DNA of 64,000 bases from an uncultured Bacteroidales bacterium (GCA_905236635.1 CAJOCJ010000001.1:1-64000); one strand, 5' to 3'; positions 7,500 through 15,848 are shown, counted from the stretch's first letter. Translations and numbers: made by a program. Notes: generated from the sequence alone by a model not told the origin.

Positions 7500-9032
7500 C
7501 TATTGTTTAATAAATCTCTTCGTCACAATATTTCCGTTTGGAGTAAAAATCCGCATCATGTAAAGTCCTGATGATAAGTCACTTATACGGATTTCTTCCA
7601 TATTTTTCCATACCGTTTTTACGCATTTTCCAACTAGATCGTAAATCTCAATTGAGGCAACTTCACCTTTTATAGTGATGACATCATTTGCGGGGTTAGG
7701 ATATATCTCGACATCATCGCTTTCAACTTCCAAAACACCAGAAGTATCATATAGGGTTGCCAGTTCTGCCAGGCATCCGATATTCATTCGGCAATATTGT
7801 TGTCCCATCTCGAAACTGTTAACACTTGTTCCGATTACATCGCTGGTGGTGTGGATATAAGGACTGTAATGCTGATAATCCTCGAAAGGATAAATTCCCA
7901 TATAACCGTGTTGGTTAAATGAGGTATGGTCGCTGTCGCCCTCGTCGAAATTGACATGGCGTACTGGCAGTTCCGGGAAATAAACACTCGCCACATTCAT
8001 GTAATAATTGCCTATCGGGGCCACAGAATTCGGATAAATCAAATCTATATGGATCGGGTCGCCAGGGTTAAGATAGCCATTCATGTCGTTGTTGAAATAA
8101 CCCAAAATCTGCATTTCTTGCTCTTGGCAACGCGATGCGTAAGCCTCGCTTCCGTAAAGTCCTTCCTCTTCGGCACCGTAGGCGCAATAAATAATTGAAT
8201 ATTCAAACTCATACTGTGTCATGATTCTGGCGCTTTCAAGTACCGAAGCAACTCCAGTGGCATTGTCGTCAGCACCAGGAGCACTAGTGCCTCCAGATAT
8301 AACATCCCAAGTAAACGAATCGAAATGGCTTCCGCAAACGACATACACATCAGGATAAATAGTACCGCGTTGGATGCCAATGACATTTGGCGCCGCATTG
8401 CCACTTCCAACCCATGAGGAAACGTAGAATGGTTGTTGTTCTACCTCCAAGCCAAGGGCTGCCATACGCGACGCCACCCAGTCGGAAGCAGCAAACGCCT
8501 GCTCTGACTTGAAAAAACGTCCTCCATAATCCTGAAGATGCTGCACCGTGGCTTGTAATGAATCCATATCAACCTGGTCCATCATCTCGCGAATGGTGGG
8601 GTTCTCTTCAGTGATGACAGGATAGTCGCGATGCGCTACTGCCATTTTTGCCTCTCTGTTGAAGATTGCCACCATTCCATCGTTTTTGAACGACTTTACT
8701 ATTCCATTGACAATCAATAGATTATCATTGCCGAATAAAACCTTTTCTTTAACATCGGAAATATAGCTTTCTTGACTGTTTTTATCACAATAAACAATGT
8801 AATAAACATCATTTTTTGCGAAAGCATGTTCATCCAAAACCATCATATTTTCGTCAACAACTTTAGCGGTAGCCAAAACGAAATTGTCGTTATAATAATG
8901 GATTTTCAGATTATTGTCGTTAAACAGTTTTTCTGTTTGCTGTTGATTTTCAACGTTTATCATCACGAACGACTGGGCATAAGTGCCTAACGTGATGAAT
9001 AGGACTGCAATGAGTAATAGTAATTTTTTCAT
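7500..9032 (-). CDS. Secreted M28 zinc aminopeptidase with T9SS sorting domain
   Basis: This 510-residue exopeptidase has a signal peptide (MKKLLLLIAVLFITLGTYAQ), an N-terminal domain of about 120 residues, an M28 catalytic domain at about 160-430 and a type IX C-terminal sorting domain at about 440-510. All five metal-ligand positions are present: H236 (GSHFDS), D255 (GADDNATG), E288/E289 (AEEEGLYGS), D316 (NNDMNGY) and H369 (SDHTSF). The sorting domain starts VEIYPNPAND and ends IVTKRFIKQ, so the protein should cross the outer membrane and be released or anchored by the T9SS. It lies 13 bases after DUF3098 and interrupts a cluster that is usually contiguous in Bacteroidales. It is paralogous to the 11572 gene. 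Confidence 0.92.
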   Translation of the reverse strand: MKKLLLLIAVLFITLGTYAQSFVMINVENQQQTEKLFNDNNLKIHYYNDNFVLATAKVVDENMMVLDEHAFAKNDVYYIVYCDKNSQESYISDVKEKVLFGNDNLLIVNGIVKSFKNDGMVAIFNREAKMAVAHRDYPVITEENPTIREMMDQVDMDSLQATVQHLQDYGGRFFKSEQAFAASDWVASRMAALGLEVEQQPFYVSSWVGSGNAAPNVIGIQRGTIYPDVYVVCGSHFDSFTWDVISGGTSAPGADDNATGVASVLESARIMTQYEFEYSIIYCAYGAEEEGLYGSEAYASRCQEQEMQILGYFNNDMNGYLNPGDPIHIDLIYPNSVAPIGNYYMNVASVYFPELPVRHVNFDEGDSDHTSFNQHGYMGIYPFEDYQHYSPYIHTTSDVIGTSVNSFEMGQQYCRMNIGCLAELATLYDTSGVLEVESDDVEIYPNPANDVITIKGEVASIEIYDLVGKCVKTVWKNMEEIRISDLSSGLYMMRIFTPNGNIVTKRFIKQ

Positions 9033-9045
9033 AGGATTATTGATT

Positions 9046-9306
9046 TTATTCTTTTGGTTTTTTCATAATTGCATAGAACTGTATGCCGAATCCGATTAAA
9101 ATAAGGATCGGAGCCAGGGTTATTCTTCTGAAGCTGAATATTCCCTCGTTGAACACATCTGGGTTATCTGAGCCACCACCTATCATCAATAAAAATCCGA
9201 CAAGGAGGAACGCCAGTCCGATAAGCACCCAGATATAGTTGCTGCGTCCAAAAGGCATCGGTTTTTGTTGTTTTTCTGTTGTTTTAACTTCGTTTTTTGT
9301 TGCCAT
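9046..9306 (-). CDS. DUF3098 small membrane protein
   Basis: An 86-residue protein with a polar N-terminus (PFGRSNYIWVLIGLAFL) and two membrane helices at about residues 26-44 and 63-80, joined by a loop with GGGSDNPDVFNEGIFSFRR. The layout and the PFGR..NY signature match DUF3098, a Bacteroidetes family normally found right after ftsX. Its function is not established; the constant position suggests a link to divisome or envelope work. It sits 16 bases after ftsX and 13 before the M28 gene. Confidence 0.93.
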   Translation of the reverse strand: MATKNEVKTTEKQQKPMPFGRSNYIWVLIGLAFLLVGFLLMIGGGSDNPDVFNEGIFSFRRITLAPILILIGFGIQFYAIMKKPKE

Positions 9307-9322
9307 ATCTCTAAATTTTTAA

Positions 9323-10204
9323 TTATTCGTAAAGTTCATCAACATCGGCACGGAGATATTTTCTCATAGAGAATAACGTCGATAAGGTTGTTAAAAGCAT
9401 GCCCAAAATGAGAACCGAAAGGTAGATTATTGCTATATTGCCGAAATTTACCAGCACCATGAGCTCCGGCACGTTTTTAAACATCGCCATGAGGAATATT
9501 GTGAGAAGGATTATCGACAGCAAAGCACCTATAATTCCTTGTATCACAAAGTATTTCATAAACGGTTTGATAATGAAACCTTCCGTCGCACCAACCAACT
9601 GCATGCTACGCACCACAAAGCGTTTTGAATATACCGACAGCCTCACGGTATGGCTTATCAGCGTCACCGCCATGATGAGAAGCACCAGTCCGACAAGCAG
9701 CAAAACCGCCGCTATCTTGTTGACATTCTTATCGATAGAGTGTATCAGCGACTTCTGTACATACACCTCTTTCACGTTTTTGTTTTTCAAAACCCACTGC
9801 TCGATCTTCGCTATGCTGTCGTTGTTGGCGTAATCTGAGTTAAAACGCACGTCTATTGAGGGTAGAAGTGGGTTATCGACATCGCCGAGCCACTCCAGAA
9901 TATCCTCGCCAAGATCTTCGGTAAGCCTACGCGTTGCCTCCTGTTGCGAGATGTATTCTGTGGATTTTACATATTTTTTCTTATCCAAAAGATGTTGATA
10001 ATCAATGATATCCTTTTCGGAAACACCTTTTTTCATCACTATTTCAAAACCCACATTTTCCTTGATGTAATCGGAGATTTTATTAGTGAAAAGAACCAAC
10101 GACGAGAATAGACTCAGTACAAACAATACCAGCATTATACTCATCAGAGAGATGAGATAAGAACCTCTTAAACGGCGTTTTGTTGTGGATTTTTCGCTTT
10201 TCAT
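9323..10204 (-). CDS. ftsX: FtsX-like permease of the cell division ABC complex
   Basis: FtsX with FtsE forms an ABC-type complex that activates peptidoglycan hydrolases at the division site. The 293-residue protein has the FtsX layout: a first helix at about residues 18-40, a periplasmic domain of about 120 residues, then three C-terminal helices at about 165-190, 215-240 and 260-282. MQLVGATEGFIIKPFM matches the family's conserved cytoplasmic loop. I use the ATG at 10204; a TTG six codons upstream lies inside the promoter element. ftsE is not adjacent, as is usual in Bacteroidetes. It heads the ftsX-DUF3098-uppP-truB run. Confidence 0.93.
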   Translation of the reverse strand: MKSEKSTTKRRLRGSYLISLMSIMLVLFVLSLFSSLVLFTNKISDYIKENVGFEIVMKKGVSEKDIIDYQHLLDKKKYVKSTEYISQQEATRRLTEDLGEDILEWLGDVDNPLLPSIDVRFNSDYANNDSIAKIEQWVLKNKNVKEVYVQKSLIHSIDKNVNKIAAVLLLVGLVLLIMAVTLISHTVRLSVYSKRFVVRSMQLVGATEGFIIKPFMKYFVIQGIIGALLSIILLTIFLMAMFKNVPELMVLVNFGNIAIIYLSVLILGMLLTTLSTLFSMRKYLRADVDELYE

Positions 10205-10219
10205 AACAGTATTAACTTG

Positions 10220-10227
10220 CAAAAGTA
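10220..10227 (-). promoter_or_regulatory. -7 promoter element for ftsX
   Basis: The minus strand reads TACTTTTG 15 bases before the ftsX ATG, giving a very short leader. It faces the divergent element at 10241-10248. Confidence 0.55.
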
Positions 10228-10240
10228 TAAAATTTTATTG

Positions 10241-10248
10241 TAATTTTG
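10241..10248 (+). promoter_or_regulatory. -7 promoter element for the M64 peptidase gene
   Basis: TAATTTTG matches TAnnTTTG and ends 16 bases before the ATG at 10265. Confidence 0.5.
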
Positions 10249-10264
10249 CAAAAAAATTATCAAC

Positions 10265-11542
10265 ATGAAGAGGATTTTGTTCGTCATTTTATCAACAATT
10301 TTGCTTTTTGGAAACATTAAAGTAAAAGGTCAAGTGGAATATGACAAGTATTTTACCGACAACCAGTTACGAATTGATTATTACCTTTTTGGCAATGCCG
10401 ACACGGTGTCGTATGCGCTCGATAAACTCGTGAAAGAACCGAAATGGGGAGGTCCTCGTGTCCAGCTGGTCGATGAAATGAACTACGGAATGTATTTTTT
10501 TGAGGTAACACTTCCAGATTCGGATGTGGTGCTTTATTCACATGGCTATTGCCTTCTTTTCGGCGAATGGCAGACGACAGAAGAGGCACAACATATCAAC
10601 AAAGGTTTCCATGAGTCGGTGGTGATGCCGTTCCCGAAAGAGACAGTATGGGTTACTTTTTACGCCAAAGACGACCATCTTAAGACATCCGAAATGATGC
10701 AGATTGTTGTTGATCCGAATGATTATTTCATAAAACCCTCTCCGCAGCTGCCTTACGAAATCATCAATATTTACGGCGACTATCCTGTTGAAAACGCTGT
10801 AGATATAGTGCTTCTGCCCGACGGATACACCGAGCAGGAGATGGGAAAGTTTGAGAAAGACTGTGAGTTTTTCGTGAAGAGTCTGTTCAGCTACGAGCCT
10901 TACAGCCGTTATAAAGACAGGTTTAACGTGCGCGCTATAAAGGTGCCATCGCAGGATTCAGATATCACCATGCCAGGTGACAAACTATATCGAAACACCG
11001 CCTTAAGCTGCAGTTTCTGGACTTTCGACAGTGAGCGTTACTGCATGACATATGACAACGAGACTATGAAAACATTGGCGGGCCAGGTGCCTTACGACCA
11101 AATTTACATCCTCGCAAATACCAAGAAATACGGTGGTGGTGGTATTTTCAACTCATATTGTGTGAGCACTACAGGCAACTCCTATTCGTCAGATGTTATT
11201 ATTCACGAGTTCGGGCATGGATTCGCGGGTCTGGCGGATGAATATGCTTATGATGGAACCGACAATTATTGTTTAGAAGTTGAGCCTTGGGAGCCTAACA
11301 TCACCACTTTAGTAGGTTTTGATTGCAAATGGCAGGATATGATTGGCAAGAAGACGCCAGTGCCGACGCCTGTTGAAAAGAAATATAACAATACAGTTGG
11401 TGTTTACGAAGGAGCGGGATATCAGAAAACCGGCATCTATCGTCCTATGATCGACTGCCTGATGAACACATTTAACGGCAAGAAGTTCTGTCCGGTCTGC
11501 GAACGTGCCATCGAGAGGATGATTAAACACTATACGGAATAG
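10265..11542 (+). CDS. Secreted M64-family (IgA peptidase) metalloprotease
   Basis: The 425-residue protein has a signal peptide (to about VKG at residue 22), an M64 N-terminal beta domain at about 25-155 and the catalytic domain at about 165-425. The zinc motif is HEFGHGFAGLADEY, beginning at His314. The catalytic domain starts VDIVLLPDGYTEQEMGKFEKD, characteristic of M64, and ends with a CLMNTFNGKKFCPVC pair of cysteines. The founding member cleaves immunoglobulin A, but most Bacteroidetes members have no tested substrate, so the IgA link should not be assumed. It lacks a T9SS sorting domain and a lipobox, so it may stay periplasmic. The gene is divergent from ftsX and stands alone. Confidence 0.93.
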   Translation: MKRILFVILSTILLFGNIKVKGQVEYDKYFTDNQLRIDYYLFGNADTVSYALDKLVKEPKWGGPRVQLVDEMNYGMYFFEVTLPDSDVVLYSHGYCLLFGEWQTTEEAQHINKGFHESVVMPFPKETVWVTFYAKDDHLKTSEMMQIVVDPNDYFIKPSPQLPYEIINIYGDYPVENAVDIVLLPDGYTEQEMGKFEKDCEFFVKSLFSYEPYSRYKDRFNVRAIKVPSQDSDITMPGDKLYRNTALSCSFWTFDSERYCMTYDNETMKTLAGQVPYDQIYILANTKKYGGGGIFNSYCVSTTGNSYSSDVIIHEFGHGFAGLADEYAYDGTDNYCLEVEPWEPNITTLVGFDCKWQDMIGKKTPVPTPVEKKYNNTVGVYEGAGYQKTGIYRPMIDCLMNTFNGKKFCPVCERAIERMIKHYTE

Positions 11543-11577
11543 TTTACTGTTTACTGTTTACCGTTTATTGTTTAATT
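11541..11577. repeat. Heptameric tandem repeat array at the M64 stop codon
   Basis: About five degenerate copies of TGTTTAC run from the M64 stop codon into the last codon of the convergent M28-like gene. They are the clearest 7-bp array in the window. Confidence 0.8.
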
Positions 11578-12762
11578 TTTGATAATTTTCCTTGTAACCA
11601 CATCGCCGTTTTTTAATAAAAATCGAACGATGTAAATTCCTGATTGTAAGTCGGTTACACGGATTTCTTCCATATTTTTCGAGATGAATTTTTTGGTGTA
11701 AACATGGCGGCCTAATATGTCAAATACCTCATATCGCTCAACTTCCTGATTATAGTCATCTATCTCATCAACTGATTGGTAAATAAGTCCAGCGGCATAA
11801 GCCACACAAGCAAGGTTGAGCTTTGTAAAAAGAGCAGCCTGCTCAAAACTGTTTACACTCAGACCTATTATATCTTCAGTTGAATGGATGTATGGCGAGA
11901 GATTGTTGACATCCTCGCTAGGTGATATTGCCTGATAGCCATTCCGATTAAATGACGAATAATCAGTGTCGCCACTAGGAAGCCATGCTTGACAAATATT
12001 TACATTTGGAAAATATGTATGGCAGACTTGTTTTACAAAATTTCCAAGCAGTGAATCACATTGCGTATATAAAAGATGTATGTGTATATCGTCGCCTGGG
12101 TTGAGATAACCTGTCATATCCAAGTTGAAATATGCGACTATATCCAGACTGTCATTACGACATTGTTTGGCATATTGATAGCTGCCGCAAAGACCGAATT
12201 CCTCGGCGTTCCAATTGGCAAAAACTATTGAGCGCTCAAAACTGTAATTGCTTAAAATTCTTGCTGTAGAAAGAATTCCTGCAACTCCAGAGGCATTATC
12301 ATCTGCACCAGGAGAAACAAGAGTGTCGGGATTGAAATCACCTTCTGTTATAACGTAAGAATCATAATGAGCGCCACAAACCACATATTCATTAGGATAT
12401 TTTGTACCACGTTTGAAAGCCAGCACATTAGGAGCAGTAGTAAACGGTTTTGGAACAGTATCCCAACTTGACTGTACAACAAAATCATGAAGATTTATAG
12501 AATCAATATCAAAATTTTCGTATTGCGAAACCAACCAGTCCTTTACATTATATATATGTATGGCATCGGCGCGGCGGTTAATATATGACGACAAATGATA
12601 CACGTCATTTTGAATTAAATTTTCATCAACTTGCTCCAGCATTTCCAAAATTTGGTAATTTTGTGACGTGATTTGCGGAAAAGTATGATCATAAAGATGT
12701 GGTATCTGCGAGCGGCAAATTAACGTCGAGATAAAAAACAATATGACCAAAACTTTTTTCAT
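11572..12762 (-). CDS. M28-like secreted peptidase paralogue with altered metal ligand and T9SS sorting domain
   Basis: A 396-residue paralogue of the 7500 gene with a signal peptide, an M28 domain at about 30-330 and a short T9SS sorting domain at about 335-396 ending TRKIIKN. Four metal positions are kept: H132 (GAHYDS), D154 (GADDNASG), E187/E188 (NAEEFG) and D215 (FNLDM). The fifth, His in its paralogue (SDHTSF), is Tyr268 here (TDYSSF), a change explainable by one base. The enzyme may therefore be inactive, bind one zinc or use Tyr as ligand. Its N-terminal domain is about 75 residues shorter than the paralogue's. The TATCTTTG promoter element ends four bases before the ATG, so the transcript may be leaderless. 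Confidence 0.9.
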   Translation of the reverse strand: MKKVLVILFFISTLICRSQIPHLYDHTFPQITSQNYQILEMLEQVDENLIQNDVYHLSSYINRRADAIHIYNVKDWLVSQYENFDIDSINLHDFVVQSSWDTVPKPFTTAPNVLAFKRGTKYPNEYVVCGAHYDSYVITEGDFNPDTLVSPGADDNASGVAGILSTARILSNYSFERSIVFANWNAEEFGLCGSYQYAKQCRNDSLDIVAYFNLDMTGYLNPGDDIHIHLLYTQCDSLLGNFVKQVCHTYFPNVNICQAWLPSGDTDYSSFNRNGYQAISPSEDVNNLSPYIHSTEDIIGLSVNSFEQAALFTKLNLACVAYAAGLIYQSVDEIDDYNQEVERYEVFDILGRHVYTKKFISKNMEEIRVTDLQSGIYIVRFLLKNGDVVTRKIIKN

Positions 12763-12766
12763 GTTG

Positions 12767-12774
12767 CAAAGATA
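12767..12774 (-). promoter_or_regulatory. -7 element four bases from the start codon (possible leaderless gene)
   Basis: The minus strand reads TATCTTTG, then CAAC, then ATG. With the usual spacing, transcription would start at or next to the A of the ATG. Confidence 0.55.
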
Positions 12775-13147
12775 TGTTTTTTATACAAATCATGTTTTTT
12801 AATTTGTTATAAATTAATAAAAAGAATAAATAAAAAATTAGATAAATAACTCTATGTTGATAACTCTTTAAGTAATTAAAAATCATAATGATAAGGTGTT
12901 GAAAAGTGTTGATTTTACTGTGTAATACAAAGAAATAAGTTTTCAAATCTTTCCAAATTTTTCTATTTTTTTAAACATAAAAATCTTATCATTTTTTATC
13001 AAAATTTTATTAACATTTTATTAAAATTAATGTTGATAATTTTTCTAAAATTGATTTTCAATAAGATACAAAAAAGGGGTAAAATTTTGCATTTTTATAA
13101 CTGATTAAAAATTAACGTAAAACGATTTTTTGTAAAAATTTTTTTTT
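12775..13147. other. Very AT-rich intergenic region with TGTTGA repeats
   Basis: This is the longest gap without a gene in the window. It is mostly A and T, and no open frame in it looks real. It has two copies of TGTTGATAA (12855-12863, 13031-13039), one mismatch from the DnaA-box form TGTGGATAA, plus two more TGTTGA copies near 12897-12912. It lies where gene orientation switches from mostly minus to mostly plus. A replication origin or another protein-binding region is possible; plain promoter DNA is the simpler alternative. Confidence 0.35.
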
Positions 13148-13155
13148 TATTTTTG
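13148..13155 (+). promoter_or_regulatory. -7 promoter element for rpiB
   Basis: TATTTTTG matches TAnnTTTG and ends 25 bases before the ATG at 13181. Confidence 0.5.
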
Positions 13156-13180
13156 TAAAAATTTTTCAACAATTTGTAAA

Positions 13181-13615
13181 ATGAATCAAATAATTCCTAT
13201 AGCATCTGATCACGGCGGATTTGCCATGAAAACCTATCTTATTGATAAACTGAAAGATAGCGGTTATGAAGTGAAAGATTACGGTTGTTACTCGGCAGAA
13301 AGTGTCGATTACCCCGATATGATACATCCTTTGGCTCAGGATATACAGGATGGAAAATATCCATTAGGAATTATACTTTGCGGCAGTGGCAATGGTGCCC
13401 AGATGACTGCCAACCATCATCCACATGTGAGAGCTGCTCTTTGCTGGAATGTGGAACTTGGCAAACTCGCCCGTCAACATAATGACGCCAATATTTTGGC
13501 ATTGCCGGGAAGGTTTATCAGCAATGAGTTGGCTTGGGATATTGTGAAGGCGTATCTGACAACGGATTTTGAGGGGGGAAGACATCTTAATAGAATTAGG
13601 AAAATAGATATTTAG
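13181..13615 (+). CDS. rpiB: RpiB, ribose-5-phosphate isomerase B
   Basis: RpiB interconverts ribose 5-phosphate and ribulose 5-phosphate in the non-oxidative pentose phosphate pathway; some members isomerise allose 6-phosphate. The 144-residue protein shows the family landmarks: IASDHGGFAMK with Asp10 and His11, ILCGSGNGAQMTAN with catalytic Cys67, the substrate-loop RQHNDANILALPGRFI, and a C-terminal FEGGRHLNRIRKI. Length is normal. It has its own promoter element at 13148 and is followed by lutB 50 bases later across a heptad array. The assignment is secure. Confidence 0.96.
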   Translation: MNQIIPIASDHGGFAMKTYLIDKLKDSGYEVKDYGCYSAESVDYPDMIHPLAQDIQDGKYPLGIILCGSGNGAQMTANHHPHVRAALCWNVELGKLARQHNDANILALPGRFISNELAWDIVKAYLTTDFEGGRHLNRIRKIDI

Positions 13616-13650
13616 TTTAGAGTTTAGAGTCAGTTTACAAGTTAAAGTTG
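13612..13650. repeat. Heptameric tandem repeats at the rpiB stop codon
   Basis: AGTTTAG occurs twice in tandem, followed by degenerate copies (CAGTTTAC, AGTTAAAG). The array includes the rpiB stop codon, as at other sites of this family. Confidence 0.6.
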
Positions 13651-13665
13651 GTTTTGTTTTAAATA

Positions 13666-15030
13666 ATGACAGAAAAAGGCGCGATATTTAGTCAGAACGT
13701 GAAAAAGGTGGCGTTTGATGGCGAACATCAGAAAAGAATGATGGATCGCTACGAATTCTTTTTGCGTGTGGCTGACGATTGTGCCAGGCATTATGCCAAT
13801 ATCAAACTAGAGAAAAACCGCGCTTTTAACATAAGAAACAAGGCTTTTAAGTATTACGACAAATATCTGGTGGATTTTGAGACCAATGTTAATAATAATG
13901 GTGGAAAAGTCCGTTGGGCTCGTGATGCTGAAGAGGCTAAATATATGATTTACAATATTTTAGAAAATGAAAAATCGAAAAATATTGTAAAAACCAAGAG
14001 TGTCCTCGCCGAAGAAATAGGGTTGATGCCATATTTGGAGATGAAAAAAATGGATGTCACCGAGACTGACACTGGTGATTTCATCTGTTATCAATTCAAC
14101 GAGAGGCCGTCAGATCCGAATCATCCGGCAGCACATAAGACAAAACAGGACATTGCTGAAGTTTATTCCGAGAAATTTTGTGTGAGCGATGACTTGAACG
14201 CCAGGCAGCTGATGACGGTGACACGTAAAGTGTTAAAAGACAAATATTTAAGTGCCGACGCCGCTATCACTGGTGCTGATTTTTTTGTTGCCGACACAGG
14301 TGATGTAGTCATCTCTGAAGACGAAGGAAATGTACTAAAATCGATATCAAACACTAAGGTTCACATTGTTTTAATAGGTATCGACAAACTCATTCCTACA
14401 ATTGACGACATAAGTGTTTTGTTACCCCTTTCGTCGCTATATGAGGTTACAAACATCAGAGTAAAATCATATTACACCATTTTAGGCAAGCCTCAGAAAG
14501 GTCAGAAGCTTTATATTGTATTGGTTGACAATAACCGATCGAATATGCTCTCGAGGGAGAAGCAGCGTACCATCATGACATGCATAGAATGTGGCGCCTG
14601 CCATAGTGTTTGTCCGGTTTTCAACACCATAGGCGGTCATGTCTATGACAACGCTTTCCCTGGACCTGTCGGCGTGGTACGGTCGATAGCCGACGGATAT
14701 GAGGAGTCGGCACATTTCGCCACTTTATGCGGTTCATGCCGCCAATGTGAGGAGTTTTGTCCAATGAACATCAAAATCAGCGACCTGGTGTTGAGAAACA
14801 GGATGGAAATTGCCCGAGAAGACGGCTCTTTACTGGGCGAGAAGAGAGTTTTCAACTTCATTATGAAACGTGTTGAAAACAGAAAGGACATGGATAAAAC
14901 GAAAGATTTCCTAAACAAGCTCGAGATGAAGCAGTTGCTTAAGAAATCTTGGGGGATACACAGGGAGATCCCGAAGTTTGCCGAAAAGAGCTTCTCGGAA
15001 TTATATTTAAGTATCCAATCAGAAAATTGA
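13666..15030 (+). CDS. lutB: LutB-type iron-sulfur/LUD-domain protein
   Basis: LutB is the iron-sulfur subunit of the LutABC L-lactate oxidising complex. This 454-residue protein has a LUD domain (about 60-295) with TGADFFVADTGDVVI, then two ferredoxin-type clusters: CIECGACHSVCPVF from Cys306 and CGSCRQCEEFCPM from Cys355. Usual LutB length is about 460-480. No lutA or lutC is adjacent, so partners must lie elsewhere or the protein acts in another redox complex. The end overlaps the convergent outer-membrane protein gene by 12 bases. The family is sure; the lactate role is inferred. Confidence 0.9.
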   Translation: MTEKGAIFSQNVKKVAFDGEHQKRMMDRYEFFLRVADDCARHYANIKLEKNRAFNIRNKAFKYYDKYLVDFETNVNNNGGKVRWARDAEEAKYMIYNILENEKSKNIVKTKSVLAEEIGLMPYLEMKKMDVTETDTGDFICYQFNERPSDPNHPAAHKTKQDIAEVYSEKFCVSDDLNARQLMTVTRKVLKDKYLSADAAITGADFFVADTGDVVISEDEGNVLKSISNTKVHIVLIGIDKLIPTIDDISVLLPLSSLYEVTNIRVKSYYTILGKPQKGQKLYIVLVDNNRSNMLSREKQRTIMTCIECGACHSVCPVFNTIGGHVYDNAFPGPVGVVRSIADGYEESAHFATLCGSCRQCEEFCPMNIKISDLVLRNRMEIAREDGSLLGEKRVFNFIMKRVENRKDMDKTKDFLNKLEMKQLLKKSWGIHREIPKFAEKSFSELYLSIQSEN

Positions 15031-15816
15031 ATATCCGTATCTGAAAGCCAGGGTGAAACCTAACTTATTCGCATCGTCGTAAGTCTCCGTTTTTGTGTTG
15101 TAAATTGTAGGATTTCCGCTATAAGAGCCGTCATTGGAAAACTCCCAGTAATGGTTTTCGACAGTTGTCTTCATATTTGTGTTGTACAGATCAAGACAGA
15201 AGCTGTAGCTTGAGCGGTTCACTTCAAATCCGAAGGCGAAAGATGTGAAATATCCTTGAACACGATAAACACCTGATGTTACCGTAACAAACTTTTCATA
15301 TTCTAGGGTTTCGTGGAATCCGTTTTCATCATAATAATAAATGGTTGGATCCAAGAGATGTTTTTTGATATAATAGGTGTCTTTATCAGCCTGTGTCCCG
15401 AAAAGATTCAGGGCATAGCCACCTTTAAGGTCAAAGAAAAACGAGAAATGTCTGTTTCCCAAATAAAACCTAGGGTTCACATATAAAGCCGCCGATACTC
15501 CGCCGTTGTTGCCATAGAAACCTCCGCCACCGCCAAGGTAGATGTATGGGTTGAATTGATAGCCATAGTTAGCAAGAAGGCTATAATTAAGACCAGAAGT
15601 TCCATGGTTTTTCAGATAGACATTGTTATTTGAATAACTTGAAGCCCAGCTATATTTTCCGAAAGTATTGATTTCACAAATATTTTCATAGTTACCGTAC
15701 CCAAAAGCTCCGATACCCACCTCTGGGCGGAACACGTAACCTTTTTCACGACCTGATTGTGCTGAAAGACTTAAAGCACTGATAATCAATACGATAATAA
15801 GAACAAACTTTTTCAT
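15019..15816 (-). CDS. Outer membrane beta-barrel protein, unknown function
   Basis: The 265-residue protein starts at the ATG at 15816 with signal peptide MKKFVLIIVLIISALSLSAQ. The rest alternates aromatic and polar residues as in small porin-like barrels: YSLLANYGYQFNPYIYLGGG, VSAALYVNPRFYLGNRHFSF, then a final strand LGFTLAFRYGYSIF ending in Phe. About eight to ten strands can be guessed. A TTG further upstream lies in the promoter element and is not the start. No partner genes are nearby, and I cannot name a substrate. Confidence 0.8.
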   Translation of the reverse strand: MKKFVLIIVLIISALSLSAQSGREKGYVFRPEVGIGAFGYGNYENICEINTFGKYSWASSYSNNNVYLKNHGTSGLNYSLLANYGYQFNPYIYLGGGGGFYGNNGGVSAALYVNPRFYLGNRHFSFFFDLKGGYALNLFGTQADKDTYYIKKHLLDPTIYYYDENGFHETLEYEKFVTVTSGVYRVQGYFTSFAFGFEVNRSSYSFCLDLYNTNMKTTVENHYWEFSNDGSYSGNPTIYNTKTETYDDANKLGFTLAFRYGYSIF

Positions 15817-15835
15817 AACAATAATATTTGTTTTG

Positions 15836-15843
15836 CAAAGATA
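15836..15843 (-). promoter_or_regulatory. -7 promoter element for the beta-barrel gene
   Basis: The minus strand reads TATCTTTG about 19 bases before the ATG at 15816. A heptad array abuts it on the upstream side. Confidence 0.55.
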
Positions 15844-15848
15844 CAAAA

